This document shows positions 44,395 through 51,734 of a stretch of DNA of 64,000 nucleotides, one piece after another (position 1 is the stretch's first letter; each line of letters starts with the position of its first letter). The stretch lies in contig NZ_LGED01000257.1 in assembly GCF_001280085.1 (NCBI RefSeq), positions 62,001 through 126,000 on the forward strand. Direction: 5' to 3'. This DNA is from Saccharothrix sp. NRRL B-16348. Its GTDB lineage: Bacteria; Actinomycetota; Actinomycetes; Mycobacteriales; Pseudonocardiaceae. A model generated the notes under the pieces. The model made no database searches and was not told the origin of the DNA. It saw only the letters and a program-made list of their open reading frames with translations. The translations under genes were made by a program, and so were the position numbers.

Positions 44395-45063
44395 GTGACG
44401 ACACAGCTGAGCTCCGCCGACGCCGAGCGACTGCGGCGGAGGTGGGACGCGCGGCAGGAGCCGTTCCTGCCGCACCGGGACGAGGCGTTCGCCGTGCTGG
44501 CGGACGCCGCCGTCGGACGTCGGGCGCTCGACCTCGCCGGCGGGCCGGGGTCGATCGCGTCACGGCTGGTCAACGCCGAGGTGACGGTGCTGGACGTCGA
44601 CCCGGTGCTGCTGGCGATCGCCCGTGCCGCCCTGGGTGACCGGGTCGCGGTGGTGTCGGCGGACCTGGGCGCGCCGGGCTGGGGCGTCGGGCGGGAGTTC
44701 GACGCCGTGGTGGCCGGCACCGCCCTGCACTGCTTCGGCCCGGACCGGCTGCGCGCGCTGTACGGGGAGATCCACGACGTGCTGGCCCCGGGCGGCGTGT
44801 TCGCCAACGCCGACCGGATGCCCGACGCCCCGCCGACGGCTCCGGTCGACGGCTTGGCCGGGTGGCACGAGTGGTGGGCCGAAGCGTTGACCCACCCAAC
44901 CCTGGCCGCCGCCGCACGCGACCGGGCGGACGGCGAGTCCGCCGACTTCTACCCGCCGGCGTCGTGGCACGTGGACGCGCTTCGCGCGGCCGGTTTCGGC
45001 GAGGTCGCGGTGCGGTGGCGGCGGGACGACACGGCGGTGGTGGTCGCTCGTCGGACCTCCTGA
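44395..45063 (+). CDS. class I SAM-dependent methyltransferase
   Basis: 222-aa Rossmann-fold methyltransferase. Motif I is RALDLAGGPGSIASRLV (SAM-binding G-x-G), motif II acidic VTVLDVDPVLLAIARAAL, then VVSADLGAPGWGVGREFDAVVAGTALHCFGPDRLRALYGEIHDVLAPGGVFAN. The C-terminal substrate region is short, with FYPPASWHVDALRAAGF. Small-molecule target likely but unknown. The GTG at 44395 is chosen because TTG 44374 would read through the inverted repeat. It may be expressed from its own promoter rather than parC read-through. Confidence 0.87.
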   Translation: MTTQLSSADAERLRRRWDARQEPFLPHRDEAFAVLADAAVGRRALDLAGGPGSIASRLVNAEVTVLDVDPVLLAIARAALGDRVAVVSADLGAPGWGVGREFDAVVAGTALHCFGPDRLRALYGEIHDVLAPGGVFANADRMPDAPPTAPVDGLAGWHEWWAEALTHPTLAAAARDRADGESADFYPPASWHVDALRAAGFGEVAVRWRRDDTAVVVARRTS

Positions 45064-45130
45064 CGGCGTCCGCGTCCCGTCTCCAGCCCGCGATGCGCTG
45101 GAACGGCCACCGCCTGGCGTGGCCCTTCGG

Positions 45131-45355
45131 CTACCTCCACACGCCGCTGTTCGGTCGCATGGACTCCGCCTCGACTCGGGCCTGACGAACCTGGTCGGCG
45201 GTCAGCCACCGGAGGTCCCAGAGCAGCGCGCCGTCGAACACCGACCGGATACCGGCCTCACCGAGGCCGGTCTTCAGGGCCAAGGCGGCGATGTCCAGTC
45301 CTCGGTGCCGGGCCAACCGCGCCAACACCACGTCGAAACCCGGGTACACCGCCAC
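45131..45355 (-). pseudogene. 5' fragment of an HTH regulator-like gene
   Basis: A frame opening at GTG 45355 or 45349 reads VYPGFDVVLARLARHRGLDIAALALKTGLGEAGIRSVFDGA, resembling the N-terminal helix-turn-helix module of actinobacterial XRE-like proteins. After SVFDGA the reading becomes LLWDLRWLTADQVRQARVEA with no further similarity and ends at 45131. It is preceded by the remnant of a glycosyltransferase gene. Probably a truncated, non-functional remnant; a short functional protein cannot be excluded. Confidence 0.5.
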
Positions 45356-45374
45356 CGCGCGAGCGTAGTGATTC

Positions 45375-45781
45375 CTAGCTGTAGAACCGGCGCAGTCCCA
45401 GCCAGGCCTGGGACCACGACGGCCCGGGTCGCACACCGAGACCTCCGTGCCGTGCTCCTCGTTCTCCACCACGGCCTCGTGCGTCACGGCCACGCGGCAG
45501 CCGGTGAACACCGGACTCCGCGCGCCCACCACGACCACCGGCCGGTCCGGGCGGTCCGGTGGCGGGCCCCAGTCGGCGTTGGACATGTGGCCCGAAAACG
45601 GCCGGGGCAGCCCGAAGTCCGGACCGTACCGCTCGATCGCGCCTGCCTGCCCGTAGTTCCGGGCGAAGACGTCACCAGCGGGAACCCGTGGGCGGCCTGC
45701 CACGCCAGCACCGGCGCGGCGACCACCAGCGCGACCACCGCACCCGCCGGCAGCCACATCAGCTGTCCTGTCGGCCGCCCG
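45375..45781 (-). pseudogene. remnant of a GT39-type glycosyltransferase gene
   Basis: Pieces of a polytopic family 39-type glycosyltransferase C-terminus in three frames: LMWLPAGAVVALVVAAPVLAWQAAHGFPL (45777 to about 45690) is joined by a deletion to DVFARNYGQAGAIERYGPDFGLP, SGHMSNADWGPPP and VVVVGARSPVFTGCRVAVTHEAVV. A third frame supplies the authentic-looking terminus WSQAWLGLRRFYS and TAG at 45375-45377. The N-terminal catalytic part and most helices are gone. It abuts the stop of the acyl-CoA-dehydrogenase-like gene. Confidence 0.7.
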
Positions 45782-46922
45782 GGAACACGGGGCCGTACCG
45801 CTCCAGGTTGGCGTTGGGGTGCAGGATCGCGTGCAGGTTCAGCGCGTGCACGTCCCGCTGGATGCGGTGCAGTGCCGGGTCGTCGCCGACCAGCACGTCG
45901 ACCGCGTCCCGGGCACGCAGGCACGCCTCGCCGAGGTCGCGGCGGACGCCGGCGCGGTCTTCCGGGGTCCACTCCTCGCCGTCGACGGCCTTGAGGTCGA
46001 CCACGGCGGCGGTGCGGCGGGCGTGGAACTCGGCCTCGTCGGCCAGCACGGTCGCCTCCCTCAGGCCGGACGGTGACGCCGAACCGCGTGCCGCGTCCAC
46101 CGCCGCACGGGCCAGGCCGACGGCGGGCGCGCCGACCGTGGCGCAGGCCGCGGGCATGAACGGCGCGCGGAACATCGGCGCGGTGGCGTGCGGGTGGGCC
46201 CGCAGCACGGGAGCGAGGCGCAGCACCCGTTCCGCGGGCACGAACACGTCCTGCGCGACCGTGGTCACGCTGCCGGTCGCGCGCAGCCCGGTGGTGTGCC
46301 AGTCGTCCACTACCTCCAGGTCGACCAGCGGGATCGCCAACGCCACGGGGGTCCGGTCGGGCAGCAGCACGGCGGCGTTGGCGGTCCAGTGGCTCTGCGG
46401 CGCGCCCGTGCTGAACGCCCACCGCCCGTTGACCAGCACCCCGCCGCCGACCGGCTCGGCCGTCGCGGTGGGACTGAGGATGCCGGTCACCCGCACGTCC
46501 GGTTTGGCGAACACCTCGCACCGCACGTCGTCGGGGAACTGGCCGACCACCCACGTGGAGATGGCCCACACGGCCGCCGTCCACGCCGCCGACCCGTCGC
46601 CGCGCGCCAGCTCGGCGATCACCCCCACCACCGTGGCCAGGTCCGCCTCGTGGCCGCCGTGCTCGGCGGGCACGCGCAACCGCAGCACGCCCGCGTCGGC
46701 CATCGCCTCCAAGGCGGCCTCGTGGAGCCTGCGGTGCTCGTCGCCCCAGGCGGCGTGGGCGCGCAGGACCGGGACGATCGCCGCGGCGCGCCGCACCAGC
46801 TCGTGCCGACCCGTGCCGTGCCCAGCGCCGTGCGTCGCAGTGCGGTGCACCACCGTGCCGTGCCTCCCCCATCGGTGACCCGTGACACACACCTTGGCGT
46901 GTGCCGCGCCACCAGACAACAC
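45759..46922 (-). CDS. acyl-CoA dehydrogenase-like flavoprotein (HsaA/monooxygenase type)
   Basis: 387-aa protein with the acyl-CoA dehydrogenase fold of the group including flavin-dependent monooxygenases: ALEAMADAGVLRLRVPAEHGGHEADLATVVGVIAELARGDGSAAWTA early, then GILSPTATAEPVGGGVLVNGRWAFSTGA, VDDWHTTGLRATGSVTTVAQDVFVP (FMN/FAD region), and a helical C-domain ending VHALNLHAILHPNANLERYG. The last residues (PVFPGGRQDS) replace the usual end and run into the GT39 remnant, so the 3' end may have been altered by recombination. The N-terminal ~40 residues (His/Gly-rich) are doubtful; a downstream start, for example within VVHRTATHG, is possible. Confidence 0.8.
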   Translation of the reverse strand: MLSGGAAHAKVCVTGHRWGRHGTVVHRTATHGAGHGTGRHELVRRAAAIVPVLRAHAAWGDEHRRLHEAALEAMADAGVLRLRVPAEHGGHEADLATVVGVIAELARGDGSAAWTAAVWAISTWVVGQFPDDVRCEVFAKPDVRVTGILSPTATAEPVGGGVLVNGRWAFSTGAPQSHWTANAAVLLPDRTPVALAIPLVDLEVVDDWHTTGLRATGSVTTVAQDVFVPAERVLRLAPVLRAHPHATAPMFRAPFMPAACATVGAPAVGLARAAVDAARGSASPSGLREATVLADEAEFHARRTAAVVDLKAVDGEEWTPEDRAGVRRDLGEACLRARDAVDVLVGDDPALHRIQRDVHALNLHAILHPNANLERYGPVFPGGRQDS

Positions 46923-46957
46923 CGGAATAGCCGGCGACCCGGTACCGTTGTGCCGAT

Positions 46958-46975
46958 TAGTTGAAAGCGCAACTA
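46958..46975. promoter_or_regulatory. MarR-type operator upstream of the luciferase-like gene
   Basis: TAGTTG-AAAGCG-CAACTA: perfect 6-bp arms with a 6-bp centre, the typical geometry of MarR-family operators. It lies 19-36 bp upstream of the ATG at 46994, covering the likely promoter. No MarR gene is in the immediate neighbourhood, so the regulator would act in trans. Confidence 0.6.
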
Positions 46976-46993
46976 CCTGAACGAGGAGTGGCC

Positions 46994-48082
46994 ATGCAGT
47001 TCGGTGTCTTCACCGTCGGCGACGTGACGCCCGACCCCACCACGGGGCGGACGCCGACCGAGGCCGAGCGCATCAAGGCCATGGTCGCCATCGCGCTCAA
47101 GGCCGAAGAGGTCGGCCTGGACGTCTTCGCGACCGGCGAGCACCACAACCCGCCGTTCGTCCCGTCGTCGCCGACGACCATGCTCGGCTACATCGCGGCG
47201 CGCACCGAGCGGCTGATCCTCTCCACCGCGACCACGCTGATCACCACCAACGACCCGGTGAAGATCGCCGAGGACTACGCGATGCTGCAGCACCTGGCCG
47301 ACGGCCGGGTCGACCTGATCATGGGTCGCGGCAACACCGGCCCGGTGTACCCGTGGTTCGGCAAGGACATCCGCGACGGCATCGACCTGGCCATCGAGAA
47401 CTACGCCCTGCTGCGCAAGCTGTGGCGCGAGGACGTGGTGGACTGGGAGGGCAAGCACCGCACGCCGCTGCAGTCGTTCACCTCGACCCCGCGCCCGCTC
47501 GACGACGTGCCGCCGTTCGTCTGGCACGGCTCGATCCGCAGCCCGCAGATCGCCGAGCAGGCCGCGTACTACGGCGACGGCTTCTTCGCCAACCACATCT
47601 TCTGGCCCAAGGAGCACTTCCAGCGGCTGATCACCTTCTACCGCGAGCGCTACGAGCACCACGGGCACGGCGCCGCGCACCAGGCGATCGTCGGTCTCGG
47701 CGGCCAGGTGTTCATGCGCCGCAACTCGCAGGACGCCGTCCGGGAGTTCCGGCCGTACTTCGACAACGCGCCGGTCTACGGGCACGGTCCGTCGCTGGAG
47801 GAGTTCACCGAGCAGACCCCGCTGACCGTCGGCAGCCCGCAGGAGGTCATCGACAAGACGCTGACCTTCCGCGAGCACTTCGGCGACTACCAGCGCCAGC
47901 TGTTCCTGATGGACCACGCCGGCCTGCCGCTGAAGACGGTGCTGGAGCAGCTCGACCTCCTCGGCGAGATCGTGCCGACGCTGCGCCGCGAGTTCGCGGT
48001 CGGCCGCCCGGCCGACGTGCCGGCCGCGCCCACCCACGCGTCGCTGCTCAAGGCCGCCGTCGGGGGAGTGAACAGCCGATGA
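46994..48082 (+). CDS. FMN-dependent luciferase-like monooxygenase, CE1758 family
   Basis: 362-aa TIM-barrel flavin monooxygenase of the LLM superfamily. Typical parts: MQFGVFTVGDVT, GLDVFATGEHHNPPFVPSSP, TLITTNDPVKIAEDYAMLQHLADGRVDLIMGRGN and WHGSIRSPQIAEQAAYYGDGFFAN. ATG has GAGGAG 7 bp upstream; upstream TTG 46961 lies within the operator. Followed by its partner NADPH-flavin reductase with a 4-bp overlap; the pair corresponds to CE1758-CE1759 of corynebacteria. Substrate is unknown; a MarR-type operator hints at control by an aromatic or oxidant signal. Confidence 0.92.
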   Translation: MQFGVFTVGDVTPDPTTGRTPTEAERIKAMVAIALKAEEVGLDVFATGEHHNPPFVPSSPTTMLGYIAARTERLILSTATTLITTNDPVKIAEDYAMLQHLADGRVDLIMGRGNTGPVYPWFGKDIRDGIDLAIENYALLRKLWREDVVDWEGKHRTPLQSFTSTPRPLDDVPPFVWHGSIRSPQIAEQAAYYGDGFFANHIFWPKEHFQRLITFYRERYEHHGHGAAHQAIVGLGGQVFMRRNSQDAVREFRPYFDNAPVYGHGPSLEEFTEQTPLTVGSPQEVIDKTLTFREHFGDYQRQLFLMDHAGLPLKTVLEQLDLLGEIVPTLRREFAVGRPADVPAAPTHASLLKAAVGGVNSR

Positions 48083-48657
48083 CGACGCTGGCGGTCGTGC
48101 AGGCCGGGTTGGGGTCGCCGTCGTCCACGCAACTGCTGGCGACCCGGTTGGCCGAGGCCGTGCAACGGCTCGTGCCCGACCTGGAGGTGCGCACGGTGCA
48201 CCTCCGGGACGTGGCCCGCGACATCGCGGACAACCTCGTCACCGGGTTCCCCAGCGCGCGTTTGCGCGAGGTGGTGGAGTCGGTGGTCGGCGCGGACGCG
48301 GTCATCGCCGTGACGCCGACGTTCAACGCGTCCTACAGCGGGCTGTTCAAGTCCTTCGTTGACGTGCTGGAGCCGGAGTCGTTGGCGGGCAAGCCGGTGC
48401 TGATCGGCGCGACCGGCGGCACCGAGCGGCACTCGCTGGTGCTCGACCACGCGCTGCGCCCGCTGTTCGCCTACCTGCGGGCGGTCGTGGTGCCGACCGG
48501 CGTGTACGCCGCGTCGTCCGACTGGGGCGCCGAAGGGCTGCCCGGCCGCGTCGACCGGGCCGCGGGCGAGCTGGCCGACCTGCTCGTGGGCCGGGCGCCG
48601 GCGAAGCCCGTCGACGACGGGTTCGTGCCGTTCGACCAGCTGCTCGCCGGACGGTGA
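48079..48657 (+). CDS. NADPH-dependent FMN reductase, CE1759 family
   Basis: 192-aa flavodoxin-like reductase that supplies reduced FMN to the monooxygenase encoded just upstream. FMN-binding features: AVVQAGLGSPSSTQLLATRLA near the N-terminus and AVIAVTPTFNASYSGLFKSFVDVLEPESLAGKPVLIGATGGTERHSL in the middle. ATG overlaps the previous stop (ATGA), indicating co-translation and a two-component monooxygenase. Confidence 0.92.
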   Translation: MTTLAVVQAGLGSPSSTQLLATRLAEAVQRLVPDLEVRTVHLRDVARDIADNLVTGFPSARLREVVESVVGADAVIAVTPTFNASYSGLFKSFVDVLEPESLAGKPVLIGATGGTERHSLVLDHALRPLFAYLRAVVVPTGVYAASSDWGAEGLPGRVDRAAGELADLLVGRAPAKPVDDGFVPFDQLLAGR

Positions 48658-48726
48658 GGTGACCGGCGCGGGCGAGGCGGAAATGGACCTGACCAGCGGT
48701 CCGGAGGCTGCATAAGGTTCCGGTCC

Positions 48727-49434
48727 ATGTCCGCCTCGCTGCACCTCGCGGTGCGCAACGCCACCGTCCTGACCACCGCGCTGGCCCGCACCCGCGGGCA
48801 CGACCTGATCAGCCGCACCGCGTTCCTCGCGATGAGCGGGCCGACCCTGCTCCGGGTGCTCGCGGTGCGCCCCGACCCCGACCCGGACGACTTCGCCGAG
48901 CTGGAGCTGCTGGTCAAGCGGGCCGAGGCGCGGGTCGTGGTCGAGGACTCGTTCGGCACGATCGACGGCGCGGCGCTCGGGCTCACCGCACGCCACCTGC
49001 CGGTGATGATCCGGCCCTACGAGCCCGTGCCGCCGCCCGCCCTGGAGGTCAGGGGAGTGCGCACGGCCGACGAGTGGGCCGTGGCCGAGCAGGTCGTGGT
49101 CGACGGCTTCCCCCTGCCGGGCTTCCCGACCGGCAACGCGCTGCCCGTGGCGCTGAAGGACCGCGAGGGGTTCCGGATGCACACGGCGTGGCGTGACGGC
49201 GTCGTGGCCGGCGCGTGCCTGACCGTCGAGGCGGACGACGCGGTCGGCGTGTACTGGGTGACGACCCTGCCCGAGCACCGCTCGCACGGCGTCGGCCGGG
49301 CGTTGATGAACGCGGTGATCGACGAGTTCCCCGTGCCGATGACCTTGACCGCGGCCAAGCCCGGCCGGCCGCTGTACGAGTCGCTGGGCTTCTCCGTCGT
49401 CACCCAGGCCACGTGGTGGTCGAACGCGGACTGA
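48727..49434 (+). CDS. GNAT-family N-acetyltransferase
   Basis: 235-aa protein whose C-terminal half (from about residue 100) is a GNAT domain: VRTADEWAVAEQVVVDGFPLPGFP, VVAGACLTVEADDAVGVYWVTTLPEHRSHGVGRALMNAVIDEFP (acetyl-CoA pyrophosphate-binding loop in RSHGVGRAL) and LYESLGFSVVTQATWW. The N-terminal ~95 residues form a second, degenerate GNAT-like module as in tandem GNATs. Substrate unknown. Its own leader of 69 bp separates it from the flavin reductase gene. Confidence 0.88.
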   Translation: MSASLHLAVRNATVLTTALARTRGHDLISRTAFLAMSGPTLLRVLAVRPDPDPDDFAELELLVKRAEARVVVEDSFGTIDGAALGLTARHLPVMIRPYEPVPPPALEVRGVRTADEWAVAEQVVVDGFPLPGFPTGNALPVALKDREGFRMHTAWRDGVVAGACLTVEADDAVGVYWVTTLPEHRSHGVGRALMNAVIDEFPVPMTLTAAKPGRPLYESLGFSVVTQATWWSNAD

Positions 49435-49506
49435 CCGGGCCTGCTCCCGGCCGGGTACGCCGACGATTTCGCCCGCCATTTTCCGGCCCGCAGCCGTTAC
49501 CTTGGG

Positions 49507-50637
49507 ATGATGACCGCAGAGGTGGGGCAGCGGTCCCGGCTGGCCGCGGTGGACAACCTGAAGGTGCTGCTCGTCGCCTGGGTGATCGGCGGGCACGCGC
49601 TCCTCGGGTACTCGGCGGTGGGCGGGTGGCCGTACGACGAGGTCAACGAAGTCACCTTCGCGCCGCGCGTCGAGGCCGTCCTCGCCGCCGTGCTCGGCCC
49701 GTCCGGGCTGTTCCTGATGGGCACCTTCTACCTGCTGTCCGGCCTGTTCACGCCCGAGTCGGTGGCGCGCAAGGGCGCCGGCCGGTTCATCCGCGACCGA
49801 CTCGTCCGCCTCGGCATCCCGTTCGCGCTGTCGGCCCTGCTCGTGTGGCCGCTGGCGCTGTGGGTGGCCTACCGCGCCGCCGGGCACGACGTGACGCCGT
49901 GGTGGGTGTTCACGCACCGTGACCCGCTGCTGGACTCCGGCTCGCTGTGGTTCGTCGAGATCCTGCTGCTGTTCTCCATCGCCTACGCGCTGTTCGGCAG
50001 GCCGCGCGCGACGCCGATCGCGCTGACCGGCGGCCACCTCGTCGCGGTCACCGCCGGCGTCGTCGTGAGCACGTTCGCCGTCCGGCTGTGGTTCCCGGCG
50101 CGCAGCGGGCAGATCGGCGACCTGCACATCTGGTGGTGGCCGCAGCTGATCGCCATGTTCGGGGTGGGGATCGTCGGCGCGCGGTCGGGCCTGGCCGAGC
50201 GGGTGCCGGACCGGATGTGGCGCGGCAGCCGGGTGGTCGCGGCGCTGGCCATCCTGGCCGTGCCGGTGGCCGCGGTCGTGCTCGGCGTGTCGGACCTCGC
50301 CGGGCAGGCGGACCCGTTCCTCGGCGGCTGGCGGTGGCAGGCGCTGCTGCTCGCCGTGGTCGAGGCGGTGCTCGTGGTCGGCGGGTCGGTGTGGCTGCTC
50401 GGCCTGGCCCAACGGCGGCTGACCCGGGACGGCCCGCTGGCGGTGGCGCTCTCGCGCGGCGCGTTCGCCGCTTTCTTCATCCAGGGGCCGGTGCTCATCG
50501 TGCTCGCGGTGGCGGCCCGGCCGTTGCCGCTGCCGGCCGAGGCGAAAGCATTCCTGGTGGCCGCGGTCGCGATCGTGGTCTCTTTCGGGGCGGGCTGGCT
50601 ATTGACCGCGCGAACCAGGGCGGGCCGCTTTCTCTAA
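49507..50637 (+). CDS. acyltransferase 3 family membrane protein
   Basis: 376-aa integral membrane O-acyltransferase with about ten predicted helices. Family signs: AAVDNLKVLLVAWVIGGHALLGY (helix 1 with the conserved His in GGHAL), LMGTFYLLSGLFTPESVARKGAGRFIRDRLVRLGIPF (the G-x-F-L-S-G and R-x-x-R-L signature) and DSGSLWFVEILLLFSIAYALF. Tandem ATG codons at 49507 and 49510. Such proteins acetylate or acylate sugars, antibiotics or peptidoglycan; target not predictable here. It ends shortly before the hisG promoter. Confidence 0.88.
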   Translation: MMTAEVGQRSRLAAVDNLKVLLVAWVIGGHALLGYSAVGGWPYDEVNEVTFAPRVEAVLAAVLGPSGLFLMGTFYLLSGLFTPESVARKGAGRFIRDRLVRLGIPFALSALLVWPLALWVAYRAAGHDVTPWWVFTHRDPLLDSGSLWFVEILLLFSIAYALFGRPRATPIALTGGHLVAVTAGVVVSTFAVRLWFPARSGQIGDLHIWWWPQLIAMFGVGIVGARSGLAERVPDRMWRGSRVVAALAILAVPVAAVVLGVSDLAGQADPFLGGWRWQALLLAVVEAVLVVGGSVWLLGLAQRRLTRDGPLAVALSRGAFAAFFIQGPVLIVLAVAARPLPLPAEAKAFLVAAVAIVVSFGAGWLLTARTRAGRFL

Positions 50638-50642
50638 TTCGT

Positions 50643-50671
50643 TTGACTGTCGGCATTCACTGGGTTAAATA
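50643..50671 (+). promoter_or_regulatory. sigma-70-type promoter upstream of hisG
   Basis: TTGACT (50643-50648), 17-bp spacer, TAAATA (50666-50671), in an AT-rich patch just after the acyltransferase stop and about 150 bp upstream of hisG. Good match to the housekeeping sigma consensus; the leader of roughly 145 nt has no identified attenuator. Confidence 0.65.
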
Positions 50672-50823
50672 GACCCGCGGGCAATGTCCCGGCGGTCCGG
50701 TGTTCACCTAGTGGGAAGCTCGGACGGGTGACGCCGGCGCGACACCCCGTGGTTTCCACACCGTGGGACACCTGGGCATACCCGAGACGGGGACGGGCCG
50801 CTCGGTGTGGGAGACTTCGCGCC

Positions 50824-51687
50824 ATGGCTCCTCTTCGCTTCGCCCTGCCCAACAAGGGCTCGTTGAGTGCTCCCGCGGCCCAAATGCTGGCCGAAGCGGG
50901 TTACCGGGTGAACAGGTCCGGCCGTGAGCTGATCGTGGCGGACCCGGCAAATGATGTGCAGTTCTTTTTCCTGCGTCCCCGCGACATCGCGGTGTACGTG
51001 GGCGAGGGGTCGTTGGACGTCGGCATCACCGGTCGTGATCTGCTGCTCGATTCCACCGTGTCCGCGAAGGAAATCCTGCCGCTCGGCTTCGGTCGGGCGG
51101 CGTTCTACTTCGCGTCCAAGCCCGGCGGCATCCACGACGCCGCAGGCCTGGAGGGCAGGCGGATCGCGACCAGCTACCCGAACCTGGTCGAGCACCACCT
51201 CGCCGACCTCGGCGTGAAGGCGCACCTCGTGCGGCTCGACGGCGCGGTGGAGACCGCCGTGGAGCTGGGCGTGGCCGACGCCATCGCCGACGTGGTGGAA
51301 ACCGGCATCACGCTGAAGACCTCCGGCCTGGAGACGTTCGGCTCACCGATCCTCCAGTCCGAGGCGGTGCTGATCCAGGGCGACACGGTCGCCGACGCCC
51401 CGGACGCGGTCCGCGCGGTCGAGATCCTGCACCGCAGGCTGCAGGGCGTGCTGATCGCCCGCCGTTACGTGATCCTCGACTTCGACTGCCCGGTCGAGGC
51501 GCAGGAGGAGGCCTTCAAGCTGGTCCCCGGCATCGAGTCGCCCACCGTCTCGCCGCTGGCCCGCGAAGGCTGGGTGGCCGTCCGCTCGCTCGTGCCGCGC
51601 GACGACGCGCCGTTCATCATGGACGAGCTGTGGCGCGTGGGCGCCCGCGCGATCCTGGTCAGCTCCCTGGACACCTGCCGCATCTGA
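50824..51687 (+). CDS. hisG: ATP phosphoribosyltransferase (HisG), long form
   Basis: 287-aa long-form HisG catalysing the first committed step of histidine synthesis (ATP + PRPP). Catalytic core: MAPLRFALPNKGSLSAPAAQML, DVGITGRDLLLD, GRRIATSYPNLVEHH and the PRPP loop ELGVADAIADVVETGITLKTSGL. The C-terminal ~75 residues are the ACT-like regulatory domain (RYVILDFDCPVEAQEEAFKLVPGIESPTVSPL) for histidine feedback, so no HisZ is needed. ATG at 50824 is chosen; an in-frame GTG at 50728 adds unconserved residues. hisE, often adjacent, is absent from the window. Confidence 0.96.
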   Translation: MAPLRFALPNKGSLSAPAAQMLAEAGYRVNRSGRELIVADPANDVQFFFLRPRDIAVYVGEGSLDVGITGRDLLLDSTVSAKEILPLGFGRAAFYFASKPGGIHDAAGLEGRRIATSYPNLVEHHLADLGVKAHLVRLDGAVETAVELGVADAIADVVETGITLKTSGLETFGSPILQSEAVLIQGDTVADAPDAVRAVEILHRRLQGVLIARRYVILDFDCPVEAQEEAFKLVPGIESPTVSPLAREGWVAVRSLVPRDDAPFIMDELWRVGARAILVSSLDTCRI

Positions 51688-51690
51688 CAC

Positions 51691-51727
51691 CCGGTGCCGG
51701 TCGCCCGCACGCGGCGACCGGCACCGG
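51691..51727. terminator. bidirectional terminator between hisG and the trypsin-NACHT gene
   Basis: CCGGTGCCGGTCGCC (51691-51705), 7-nt loop, GGCGACCGGCACCGG (51713-51727): a perfect 15-bp stem between two convergent genes, starting 3 bp after the hisG stop and ending 7 bp from the other gene end. Confidence 0.9.
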
Positions 51728-51734
51728 TCGGACC

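Noticed and set aside
38578..44475. 1965-codon open frame on the minus strand opposite parE-parC
   Set aside because: It is the antisense shadow of two clearly conserved topoisomerase genes in very GC-rich DNA; the translation is low-complexity Arg/Gly/His/Val with no domain.
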